Assembly (NCBI GenBank): GCA_035560235.1
Contig: DATMAG010000054.1
Coordinates: 1-64,000 of the forward strand
DNA length: 64,000 nucleotides
Direction of reading: 5' to 3'
DNA from: DASRDU01 sp035560235
Lineage (GTDB): Bacteria > Acidobacteriota > Blastocatellia > RBC074
The position numbers were made by a program, and so were the translations under genes. Below, piece by piece: positions 17,674 to 24,227 of this stretch (position 1 is its first letter; every line of letters starts with the position of its first letter). The notes under the pieces are model-generated. The model worked only from the letters and a program-made list of their open reading frames with translations. It ran no database searches and was not told where the DNA came from.

Positions 17674-17691
17674 GTCGTCCGCAAACTGAAC

Positions 17692-17712
17692 CTGATTCCT
17701 GATTCCTGATGA
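17692..17712. repeat. short heptamer repeat (CTGATTC)
   Basis: Two full copies of CTGATTC and a partial third lie in the gap after the terminator. This is one of several intergenic 7-nt-period repeats in the window. Confidence 0.5.
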
Positions 17713-17807
17713 TGGGAAAACATCATCGGTGACTATGTGTCTTCGATGGTAAGGATGAACCGTCTGCTTGGTCCGCGAAGCGGACGGGATGAATGCTTTA
17801 TTGCTTT

Positions 17808-18521
17808 TCAGACGCGTTCCTGTATTGCTGCGGAATCAGTCAGCGCGGCGAAAATCTTCGCCGGGTCAATTTCTGCGAGGCTTGCGACGACTGCATCTGC
17901 CGCCGTGAGTTCAGCGGCGGGGTAGCTGTTCGTTACGGCCAGGCAGCGCATTCCGGCGCGGCGGGCGGCTTCGATGCCTGCGACTGAATCTTCGATGACC
18001 AGACATTCGGCAGGATCAATGCTGCGCTGTGTTGTTTCATTCAGCAGCGCGAGGGCTTTGACGTAACCTTCAGGGTCAGGTTTGCACGCGCTGACATCTT
18101 CTGACGCGACGATGACGCGAAAGCAGTCGCGCAGTTCGCCGCGTTTGAGCACCAGTTCGATTTCGTGTCGCAGCGCGCCTGACGCAATTGCCAGCGGAAA
18201 CTTTTCAGCCAGCCGTCGCGCCAGTTCAGTTACGCCGGGAAAGAGCAGCATTCGTTCATTGATGGCGTCAAGGTAATAACGCGCTTTGCGATCAATCAGC
18301 GACTGAATGTAAGCCTGATCTGCGGCGCGCCCCTGATCAGCCAGCGCAGCGGTAAAGGCTCCGCGATCATCATAACCAAGATATTTTTCGTGATATTCCC
18401 TGGCTGAAAGCGACAGTCCTTCTTCTTCCAGCACGCGACGAAACAGCTCCAGGTGCAGCGGTTCGTCATCCACGATCACTCCGTTAAAATCAAAAATGAT
18501 GGCCTTCAATCCGGCGTTCAT
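17808..18521 (-). CDS. HAD-superfamily hydrolase, beta-phosphoglucomutase-like
   Basis: This soluble HAD hydrolase has 237 residues with a helical cap. Motif I reads FDFNGVIVDDEP: the nucleophile Asp is present, but the usual second Asp (DxD, general acid/base) is Asn. Motif II is AIASGA, motif III Lys is likely in SACKPDPEGYVKAL, and motif IV is CLVIEDSVAGIEAARRAG. The cap helix LFRRVLEEEGLSLSAREYHE resembles beta-phosphoglucomutase and phosphoglycolate phosphatases. The ATG at 18521 is chosen because AAAGGA lies 8 nt upstream; an ATG-less extension to 18563 is less likely. It diverges from the microcompartment vertex genes, so a role in that metabolism is possible but unproven. The Asn substitution may reduce or alter phosphatase activity. 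Confidence 0.88.
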   Translation of the reverse strand: MNAGLKAIIFDFNGVIVDDEPLHLELFRRVLEEEGLSLSAREYHEKYLGYDDRGAFTAALADQGRAADQAYIQSLIDRKARYYLDAINERMLLFPGVTELARRLAEKFPLAIASGALRHEIELVLKRGELRDCFRVIVASEDVSACKPDPEGYVKALALLNETTQRSIDPAECLVIEDSVAGIEAARRAGMRCLAVTNSYPAAELTAADAVVASLAEIDPAKIFAALTDSAAIQERV

Positions 18522-18551
18522 TTCACTATCCTTTCTGTTTGCCTCTATAAT
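18522..18551 (+). promoter_or_regulatory. candidate promoter of the microcompartment genes
   Basis: A perfect TATAAT (18546-18551) has TTCACT (18522-18527) 18 nt upstream. It sits in the divergent gap, 57 nt before the first vertex gene. Confidence 0.42.
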
Positions 18552-18608
18552 TTGAGCCACCAATCAGGCCACAGAAGGCAAAGATGAATCAACCCTGACC
18601 GAATTTTT

Positions 18609-18902
18609 ATGCAACTGGCCCGCGTCATCGGCAATGTCGTTTCAACCGTCAAGAACTCAGCGCTCGAAGGGCGCAAGCTGCTTGTTATTCAGACGCTCGA
18701 CAGCGAATTGCGCGCCACGGGCAAACCGCTCGTCGCGGTTGATTCAGTCGGCGCAGGCGCGGGCGAACTGGTCTTCTGGTGTCGCGGCAAGGAAGCGAGC
18801 TTTCCGTTTCAGGGCAGCGAAGTCCCGACCGACTGCACCATCATCGGCATCGTTGATTCCGACGCGCACGTCAGCGTCAAAAATGAATTCAGAGGAAAGT
18901 GA
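18609..18902 (+). CDS. bacterial microcompartment vertex protein (EutN/CcmL), copy 1
   Basis: This 97-residue protein is the pentameric shell protein of a bacterial microcompartment. It starts MQLARVIGNVVSTVKNSALE and continues LEGRKLLVIQ; RVIGNVV is the pentamer signature. VAVDSVGAGAGELVFWCRG and a C-terminal TIIGIVDS strand complete the EutN/CcmL OB-like fold. Pentamers cap the icosahedral vertices of the shell. The gene lies 6 nt before a second copy. No BMC-H or BMC-T hexamer/trimer shell gene is present in the window, so the rest of the shell must be encoded elsewhere or be absent. Confidence 0.95.
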   Translation: MQLARVIGNVVSTVKNSALEGRKLLVIQTLDSELRATGKPLVAVDSVGAGAGELVFWCRGKEASFPFQGSEVPTDCTIIGIVDSDAHVSVKNEFRGK

Positions 18903-18908
18903 GAACTG

Positions 18909-19196
18909 ATGCTGCTCGCCCGCGTCATCGGCAACGTCGTTGCCACCTGGAAAAATCAGCGATACGGTACGGCCCGCATTATGCTGGTGCAGCCGATCAA
19001 TCCTGACGGCACGTCGCGCGGCAGCACGCTGCTCGCGCTCGATTCGGTTGACGCGGGCGAAGGCGATGTCGTGATTGTCGTGCAGGAAGGCTGGAGCGCC
19101 TCGACCGCTTCAACCGGAGAACCGGGCGCAGCGATTGACACCGCCATCGTCGGCGTCGTTGATTTCATTGAAGAGGACAACGGAGCAAAGCACTGA
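18909..19196 (+). CDS. bacterial microcompartment vertex protein (EutN/CcmL), copy 2
   Basis: This is a second pentamer paralogue of 95 residues: MLLARVIGNVVATWKNQRYG, ARIMLVQPINPDGTSRGSTL, LALDSVDAGEGDVVIVVQEG, then a central insert WSASTASTGEPGA and IVGVVDFIEEDN. The 12-residue Ser/Thr/Gly insert distinguishes it from copy 1 and would lie near the pentamer rim or pore face. Paired vertex proteins are common in microcompartment loci and may mark different shell sites. The stop codon overlaps the next ATG by 1 nt (TGATG), so the two are translationally coupled. Confidence 0.95.
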   Translation: MLLARVIGNVVATWKNQRYGTARIMLVQPINPDGTSRGSTLLALDSVDAGEGDVVIVVQEGWSASTASTGEPGAAIDTAIVGVVDFIEEDNGAKH

Positions 19197-19522
19197 TGCC
19201 ATCAGTCAGCCGGGAACAAGTCAGAGAAATCGTTGCGCGCGCCCTGCAGGAGATGATGACCGAAGACGCCGCTGTGCGCGAAGCCGTCGCCGGACTCGCC
19301 GCGCCGGATCAGGCGAAACCATCTCCGGCGCATTACACCGCGCCCTGGACGGGACAGGCTTATGCCGCGCAGCATCCGAGTCAGTTTCAGTTCAATGTCA
19401 CCGAAGGCGCGCTGCAGGGCCGCACCGCTGAGGTTCTCGATTTCATCGAAACGAAACTCTGCTCCATCGAAAAGAACAAGTCCTGCGATCATTGCGGAAT
19501 GTGCCGTTCACTTGGTTTCTGA
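19196..19522 (+). CDS. small protein with encapsulation-peptide-like N-terminus and CxxCxxC tail
   Basis: This 108-residue protein belongs to no family I recognise. Residues 5-20 (SREQVREIVARALQEM) form an amphipathic helix with hydrophobic residues at 3-4 spacing, like the encapsulation peptides that send enzymes into microcompartments. A Pro/Ala-rich linker follows, then FQFNVTEGALQGRTAEVLDF, and the C-terminus has Cys at KLCSIEK and a CDHCGMC cluster that could bind zinc or an Fe-S centre. It overlaps the second vertex gene by 1 nt. That position plus the helix suggests a luminal cargo or shell-linking protein; this is inference. Confidence 0.75.
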   Translation: MPSVSREQVREIVARALQEMMTEDAAVREAVAGLAAPDQAKPSPAHYTAPWTGQAYAAQHPSQFQFNVTEGALQGRTAEVLDFIETKLCSIEKNKSCDHCGMCRSLGF

Positions 19523-19524
19523 GA

Positions 19525-19588
19525 CAGCCACGAAGGAAGGAATCTGCCGGGTTCCGCCTTTGTGCAGCTTCGTCTTCCTTCGTGGCTG
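19525..19588. repeat. 15-bp perfect inverted repeat before the oxidoreductase gene
   Basis: Arms at 19525-19539 and 19574-19588 (CAGCCACGAAGGAAG and its complement) enclose 34 nt. The right arm ends exactly before the ATG at 19589. There is no T-run, so it is not a typical terminator. Confidence 0.8.
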
Positions 19589-20659
19589 ATGATGATTATG
19601 ATCACCCTCCTTGCCGCGACAGGTTTCACCGGACAACTCATCGCTCACGAACTGCACCGCCTGAAGCTGCCGATGCGGCTCGCGGCGCGCAATGAAACGA
19701 AGCTGCGCGAACTTGCCGCGCAGGTCGGCAGTCCGCCGATTGTCGTGGCCGATGTTTCGCGCCCGGAAACGCTCGGCAAAGTCTTTGATGAAACAAAAGT
19801 CCTGATCACCTGCGCCGGGCCTTTCACTGAAATGGGCGAGCCGGTTGTGGCTGAAGCGGCGCGGCGCGGAGTGCATTACCTCGACACGACCGGCGAACAG
19901 CATTTCATCAGGCTTGTCTTTGATCGTTACTCGGCCATCGCCGGTGAACACGGCGCGGCGCTCGTGCCCGCTGCGGCATTTGAATACGCGCTCGGTGATG
20001 CCGCCGCCGCCGTTGCTGCCAGGGATTTTCAGCCGTGCGATGAAATCAGCGTGACTTATGCGCTGGATGGTTTCGGCACAAGTCGCGGCACAAAGAAATC
20101 AATCCTGCAGGCCATCAGCACGCCGTCATTTCTATTTCAGGATGGAAAGCTCAGGCAGGTCAGCCCTGGCATCGGGCGGCGCACGATTCAGTTGCCAGGT
20201 GGTCAGCGAATGTCGGCCATTCCGTTCGGCGGTGGCGAAGCGATTCAGGTTCCGGCCCACATCGAAACGCGCGCGGTGACGACACTGATGGCGATGAATG
20301 ATCTGGCGGCAATGTTTCTGCCGCTGGGCGCGGGCCTGGCGATGATGCTGATGCATTCGCCGCTTGGCGGCCTGGTGACGCGACAGATTGAAAGCGGCAG
20401 CTTCGGCCCTTCGCCCGAAGATCGCGCCCGCAGCCGCTTCACCATTGTCTGCGAAGCGCGGCGCGGCAGCGAACGGCGCACCGTGACCGTGCAGGGCAAA
20501 GACCCATACGGCCTGACCGCAACCGTGATTGTGGCGCTCGCCAGGCATTTGTCAGAGCAGGGCACTGAAACCACCGGCGCGATTTCACCCGCGATGGTCG
20601 GCGGTGAAGAGTTGATTGTGAAGGCCACGCAGGAAAGCGGAGTTGAATGGAAGGTCTGA
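19589..20659 (+). CDS. saccharopine dehydrogenase-like NAD(P)-dependent oxidoreductase
   Basis: About 356 residues with a Rossmann fold at the N-terminus: ITLLAATGFTGQLIAHEL is the glycine-rich dinucleotide loop (AATGFTG for the usual GATGFTG). RLAARNETKLREL is the region for 2'-phosphate contact in NADPH, and CAGPFTEMGEPVVAEAARRG, HYLDTTGE and ALVPAAAFEYALGDAAA follow, as in the saccharopine dehydrogenase / trans-acting enoyl reductase superfamily. True lysine-pathway saccharopine dehydrogenases are larger, so lysine metabolism should not be assumed although the dap genes are close. Starts at 19589, 19592 and 19598 are all possible, and none has a clear ribosome site. A C-terminal hydrophobic patch (LAAMFLPLGAGLAMMLMH) suggests membrane or lipid contact. 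Confidence 0.85.
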   Translation: MMIMITLLAATGFTGQLIAHELHRLKLPMRLAARNETKLRELAAQVGSPPIVVADVSRPETLGKVFDETKVLITCAGPFTEMGEPVVAEAARRGVHYLDTTGEQHFIRLVFDRYSAIAGEHGAALVPAAAFEYALGDAAAAVAARDFQPCDEISVTYALDGFGTSRGTKKSILQAISTPSFLFQDGKLRQVSPGIGRRTIQLPGGQRMSAIPFGGGEAIQVPAHIETRAVTTLMAMNDLAAMFLPLGAGLAMMLMHSPLGGLVTRQIESGSFGPSPEDRARSRFTIVCEARRGSERRTVTVQGKDPYGLTATVIVALARHLSEQGTETTGAISPAMVGGEELIVKATQESGVEWKV

Positions 20660-20669
20660 AGCTGACACC

Positions 20670-21005
20670 TCAGGCGGGCGGTCTTTCCAGCTTGTTTTCG
20701 AGCGCGCTCACGCTGTCTTCCAGATCGCCCAGGTTGGCAATCACCTTCACGTAATTCGAGCTGAGAACTTCCATCTGGCGTCGGCTCTGGCGCATCTCTT
20801 TTTTTATTTCCTGAACGTCGGTTCTGACTTCCAGAATTTCAGCCAGCGCGCGTTCCCAGATCGGGCGAGTGTCATACGATTTTGCTTCCAGTGCCGCGAC
20901 ACTGTCGCTGAGGTTGCGCAGTTCAGTTCTGATCGAAGAGACTTCTGCCAGCAGCAAATCCAGCTTGTCGTCAGGTGAAAGGTTTCTGGTGGTGTCTTCA
21001 CTCAT
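20670..21005 (-). CDS. small coiled-coil protein
   Basis: This protein has 111 residues, nearly all predicted helix. Heptad-like patterns occur at LDLLLAEVSSIRTELRNLSD, VAALEAK, EILEVRTDVQEIKKEMRQSR and ANLGDLEDSVSALENKLER, so a long coiled coil is likely. There is no signal peptide or membrane segment. The ATG at 21005 has AAAGGAG 7 nt upstream, which decides it over a longer frame. It is transcribed away from the riboswitch and converges on the oxidoreductase gene with a 10-nt gap. No function can be assigned; tropomyosin-like scaffolds and DivIVA-like proteins are possible comparisons without direct support. Confidence 0.75.
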   Translation of the reverse strand: MSEDTTRNLSPDDKLDLLLAEVSSIRTELRNLSDSVAALEAKSYDTRPIWERALAEILEVRTDVQEIKKEMRQSRRQMEVLSSNYVKVIANLGDLEDSVSALENKLERPPA

Positions 21006-21124
21006 GCGCGGCTCCTTTGAGCTTTGATGGTTCAGTCGTTTGCCGGGCATTCAGGGCTGCATGACGAATGACAGCTTTGCAGAGTTTCGCTGGCGGCGTC
21101 AAGGTCGGCTGCGGGCAGGCTGCC

Positions 21125-21153
21125 TTGACACACCCGCCGCCCTTCGGCACAAT
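21125..21153 (+). promoter_or_regulatory. sigma70 promoter of the lysine operon
   Basis: A perfect TTGACA (21125-21130), 17-nt spacer and CACAAT (21148-21153) precede the riboswitch by about 45 nt. Confidence 0.72.
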
Positions 21154-21196
21154 GGCCGCGTCCTGATCAGTCAGGCATTTTTATTGCTCTTTTATT

Positions 21197-21376
21197 GATC
21201 GAGTAGAGGAGCGGCCTTCAGCAGTAACCTGTTTGAGAGTGTGAAGACTTGATGACGACAGGCGAAAGGGGCAGGCCGCCGAAGCTGACGCAGGGCTTCA
21301 CCGTTGCGTCGGCTGGTTGTCAGGGCTGAATCCCTGAGACTGTCACCGCTGGATGGTGGAGCGCTACGTCGAGCCT
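21197..21376 (+). ncRNA. lysine riboswitch (L box) aptamer
   Basis: The leader contains the conserved lysine-aptamer elements in order: GAGTAGAGGAGCGG at the P1/P2 junction, AGTAAC, GGCCGCCGAAG, a GTTGTCAGGGCTG hairpin arm, CTGTCACCGC and TGGTGGAGCGCTACGTCG closing P1 (CGAGTAG with CTACGTCG, one bulge). It lies upstream of aspartokinase, the usual regulated gene. A 7-bp hairpin (CCGGTTG / CAACCGG, 21398-21415) and an intrinsic terminator follow before the ATG. The expected mechanism is premature termination when lysine is bound. This rests on motif recognition; no covariance model was run. Confidence 0.92.
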
Positions 21377-21429
21377 TCAAAGTTCCCCGGACTGCCGCCG
21401 GTTGCAAACAACCGGTGTCACCGACACAG

Positions 21430-21464
21430 AAGGGTCAGCGTGCGTTCCGCGCTGGCCCTTTTTG
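21430..21464 (+). terminator. riboswitch expression-platform terminator
   Basis: A 10-bp stem (AGGGTCAGCG with CGCTGGCCCT, one G-U pair) is followed by five Ts, 31 nt before the aspartokinase ATG. Confidence 0.88.
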
Positions 21465-21494
21465 ATTCTGCTGTGAAAGGTTTGATCGCTGGTT

Positions 21495-22895
21495 ATGATT
21501 GTCATGAAGTTCGGCGGCACTTCGGTTGAGGACGCCACCGCCATTCGCCGCCTGGTCGGAATCGTCAACAGACAGCTTGATCGTCAGCCGCTCGTCGTTG
21601 TTTCAGCGATGGGCAAAACCACCAACGGCCTGCTTGAATGCGCCCGCCTTGCCGCTGAAAACAAACTCGCGGACGCACTCGCAAAGCTTGAGGCCATTGC
21701 CGCGCATCATTTCAAAACGGCTGAAGAACTCGCGCTGCCGCAGGAACTCAGCGCGTTGCGCGCCGCGCTCGAAGCGCGTTTTGCCGAAGCGCGCGCGACC
21801 TTGCAGAACATTTCATTCACGGCCCGCGTGACGCCCGAAGCCTCTGACGCCATCTCGTCAAATGGTGAACTGCTTTCTTCGCAGATTGTCGCCGCCGCCT
21901 TTCGCGCCGCTGGCGTCAAAGGCGTGTGGGTTGATGTGCGCCCGCTGATGCGCACGAACAATGACTTCACGCGGGCGGCGGTGCAGTTCGAGATTGCCAA
22001 TCCGCTGCTCAAAGCCGGATTTGAAGCGGCTCTCGCGGATGGCGGCCTGCCGGTCACGCAGGGCTTCATCGGTTCGACTGCCGAAGGCGCAACCACAACC
22101 ATCGGGCGCGGCGGGTCTGATTATTCGGCTTCGATTATCGGCGCGGCGCTTGATGCTGAAGACATTCAGATCTGGACGGATGTTGATGGCATTATGACGA
22201 CCGATCCGCGCATCGTGCCTGAGGCGGTCAAGGTCAAAGTGATTTCGTTTGCCGAAGCCGCCGAACTCGCTTACTTCGGCGCAAAGGTGCTGCACCCGGC
22301 CACGCTGCGCCCGGCGGTGGCCAGGGACATTCCGGTTCACGTCTGCAATTCGCGCCGTCCCGCGGTTGAAGGCACGGCCATCGTGCGCCAGGCGCCGCCC
22401 TCGCGCAGCCTGATGAAAGCCATCGCCTTCAAGCGCGGGCTGACGATCATCAACGTGGCTTCAGACCGGATGCTGATGGCGCACGGTTTTCTGGCCAGGC
22501 TGTTTGAGGTCTTCAATCGTCACGAGACTTCAGTTGATATGGTCGCCACCTCAGAGGTCAGCGTTTCGATGACGCTCGACGACACGCGCCACCTTGAAGC
22601 CATCGTCCGCGATCTTGAAGAACTCGGTGACGTGACGGTGCAAAAGGATATGGCGCTGATTTGTCTGGTTGGCGAGCGGCTGAGAGAGACTCCGGGTCTG
22701 GCGGCGCGGATTTTTTCGAGCATTGACCGCATCAATGTTTCCATGATTTCGCACGGCGCATCGGCCATCAACGTCAGTTTCGTCATTGCCAATGACCAGG
22801 TTGAAGAGGCTGTCACCGCGCTGCACCGCGAATTTTTCAGCGAACCGGACGAGGAAATCTTTGAAGTCACAGCTGCTGCTCAGGTCGCAGGTTAA
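21495..22895 (+). CDS. lysC: aspartate kinase (aspartokinase)
   Basis: This enzyme phosphorylates L-aspartate to aspartyl-4-phosphate, the first step of the lysine/DAP, threonine and methionine pathways. The 466 residues begin MIVMKFGGTSVEDATAI; KFGGTS is the nucleotide/aspartate signature. The kinase domain continues with TQGFIGST, TTIGRGGSDYSASIIGAALD and QIWTDVDGIMTTDPRIV. Two ACT regulatory domains fill the C-terminus (about 310-466; FLARLFEVFNRHETSVDMVA and LAARIFSSIDRINVSMISHG). Length and domain order fit a monofunctional LysC-type enzyme with no homoserine dehydrogenase fused. It is the first gene behind the lysine riboswitch, and the ACT domains suggest additional allosteric feedback. 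Confidence 0.97.
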   Translation: MIVMKFGGTSVEDATAIRRLVGIVNRQLDRQPLVVVSAMGKTTNGLLECARLAAENKLADALAKLEAIAAHHFKTAEELALPQELSALRAALEARFAEARATLQNISFTARVTPEASDAISSNGELLSSQIVAAAFRAAGVKGVWVDVRPLMRTNNDFTRAAVQFEIANPLLKAGFEAALADGGLPVTQGFIGSTAEGATTTIGRGGSDYSASIIGAALDAEDIQIWTDVDGIMTTDPRIVPEAVKVKVISFAEAAELAYFGAKVLHPATLRPAVARDIPVHVCNSRRPAVEGTAIVRQAPPSRSLMKAIAFKRGLTIINVASDRMLMAHGFLARLFEVFNRHETSVDMVATSEVSVSMTLDDTRHLEAIVRDLEELGDVTVQKDMALICLVGERLRETPGLAARIFSSIDRINVSMISHGASAINVSFVIANDQVEEAVTALHREFFSEPDEEIFEVTAAAQVAG

Positions 22896-22898
22896 CCA

Positions 22899-23408
22899 AT
22901 GCCCGACGATTTACGCACTGCCAGACTGACGCTGAGAAAGGTTGTCGCTGATGACGCCGTGCATTTTGCGCGGCTGCTCGGCGGCGATTCTGAAAGCGTG
23001 CAGATGATGGCGACGATGCCTGATCCCTGCACCGAACCGGAGGCGCGCAAATGGATTGAAAATCGTCTCAGCCTCGGCTTCAGAATCTTTGCCATCATTC
23101 GCACGGAGGACGGCGAATTTCTCGGCACCATCGGCGTTGGCGGGCCGCCTGACCGAATGGAACTCGGTTACTGGATCGGTCGCCCGTTCTGGGGCCGGGG
23201 TTACGTGACCGAAGCGGTACAGGCGATGATTGATTATGCGCGGCGGCTTGGCGCGGTGAAGATGTACGCGGGCACGTGGCCGCACAATATGGCTTCAGCG
23301 CGGGTGCTGCTGAAAGTCGGCTTCAGGGATATTGGCCCGACCATCATTGATCTTCCATCGCGTGGCGGGTTGCGTGAAACAGACCAGTATGAACTGGATC
23401 TCGGATAA
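22899..23408 (+). CDS. GNAT acetyltransferase, RimJ/RimL type
   Basis: This 169-residue acetyltransferase has the RimJ/RimL layout: RTARLTLRKVVADDAVHFAR at the N-terminus, GVGGPPDRMELGYWIGRPFW, GRGYVTEAVQAMIDYARRLG (acetyl-CoA loop) and HNMASARVLLKVGFRDIG. Such enzymes acetylate protein N-termini or small amines. It lies 3 nt after lysC and 8 nt before dapB, so it is inside the riboswitch-controlled operon. Whether it acts on a lysine-pathway metabolite, an antimetabolite or a protein cannot be told. It is not closely similar to the two GNAT proteins at 2740 and 3564. Confidence 0.9.
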   Translation: MPDDLRTARLTLRKVVADDAVHFARLLGGDSESVQMMATMPDPCTEPEARKWIENRLSLGFRIFAIIRTEDGEFLGTIGVGGPPDRMELGYWIGRPFWGRGYVTEAVQAMIDYARRLGAVKMYAGTWPHNMASARVLLKVGFRDIGPTIIDLPSRGGLRETDQYELDLG

Positions 23409-23416
23409 CAAAGCTG

Positions 23417-24112
23417 ATGAAGATTGCAATTATTGGTTACGGCAAAATGGGACGAATGATCGAACAGGCCGCCACTGAGCGCGGTCATCAGATTACTGCC
23501 CGCTTCGACATTGACAACAACGTGCGCGGCGCAGGGTTGACCGCTGAAACGCTCGCGAGCGCTGACGTGGCGATTGAGTTTTCAACTCCTGAATCCGCGT
23601 CTGACAACATTCGCCGCCTGATTGAACTGCGCGTGCCGACGGTTGTTGGTACGACCGGCTGGTACGGGCAGCTTGATGAAATCAGAGCGCTGGCCGCGCA
23701 GCACGAAGCCGCGCTGGTTTACGGCGCCAACTTTTCGGTCGGGATGAATCTGTTCTTCAAGGTCGCGCAGTACGCTGCCGCCTTGTATTCGCGCTTTGCC
23801 GAATACGACCCGTTTCTGGTCGAACATCATCACAAGTTCAAGAAAGACGCGCCATCGGGCACCGCGCTCGTGATTGAAAACCTGATGCGCGAAAGTTACG
23901 GCGACCGGATGCCGCATTCGCTGAGCATTCGCGCCGGTTATGCGCCCGGCACGCACGAAGTCGGATTCGATTCCGAAGCCGACACGGTGACGCTCACGCA
24001 CACGGCGCGCAGTCGCCAGGGCTTTGCGCTTGGCGCAGTAGTTGCGGCTGAAAAGATTGTCGGACGCACGGGCGTTTATGAGTTTTCACAGTTGCTTTTT
24101 GAAGAAAGGTAA
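23417..24112 (+). CDS. dapB: 4-hydroxy-tetrahydrodipicolinate reductase
   Basis: This enzyme reduces the DapA product to tetrahydrodipicolinate with NAD(P)H. The 231 residues start with a Rossmann loop IAIIGYGKMGRMIEQAATER. VAIEFSTPES and VVGTTGW match the cofactor-binding strands, and GANFSVGMNLFFKV follows. The catalytic signature is EHHHKFKKDAPSGTA, with the His pair and Lys expected for DapB, and the C-terminus ends GRTGVYEFSQLLF. It is somewhat shorter than the E. coli enzyme (about 270), as in many other phyla. A long hairpin repeat separates it from dapA. Confidence 0.95.
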   Translation: MKIAIIGYGKMGRMIEQAATERGHQITARFDIDNNVRGAGLTAETLASADVAIEFSTPESASDNIRRLIELRVPTVVGTTGWYGQLDEIRALAAQHEAALVYGANFSVGMNLFFKVAQYAAALYSRFAEYDPFLVEHHHKFKKDAPSGTALVIENLMRESYGDRMPHSLSIRAGYAPGTHEVGFDSEADTVTLTHTARSRQGFALGAVVAAEKIVGRTGVYEFSQLLFEER

Positions 24113-24114
24113 TG

Positions 24115-24208
24115 GATTTGAGATTGCAGATTGCAGATTGCAGATTTGAGAAAGCTTCATCGGACAAATCAATTCGTCTTTTCAATCTGCAATCTGCAAT
24201 CTCAAATC
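24115..24208. repeat. 26-bp perfect inverted repeat of GATTGCA heptamers between dapB and dapA
   Basis: Arms at 24115-24140 and 24183-24208 are exact complements, with a 42-nt loop. Each arm is built from tandem GATTGCA units with a GATTTGA variant, and the repeat pattern runs past both arms. It would form a very stable hairpin in the operon mRNA, with no T-run. Confidence 0.9.
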
Positions 24209-24227
24209 TGCAATCAGAGGAGACTTT

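Noticed and set aside
19589..20659. True lysine-pathway saccharopine dehydrogenase
   Set aside because: It is a shorter superfamily member with a membrane-like C-terminal patch; the DAP route is encoded nearby, so an AAA-pathway role is unlikely.
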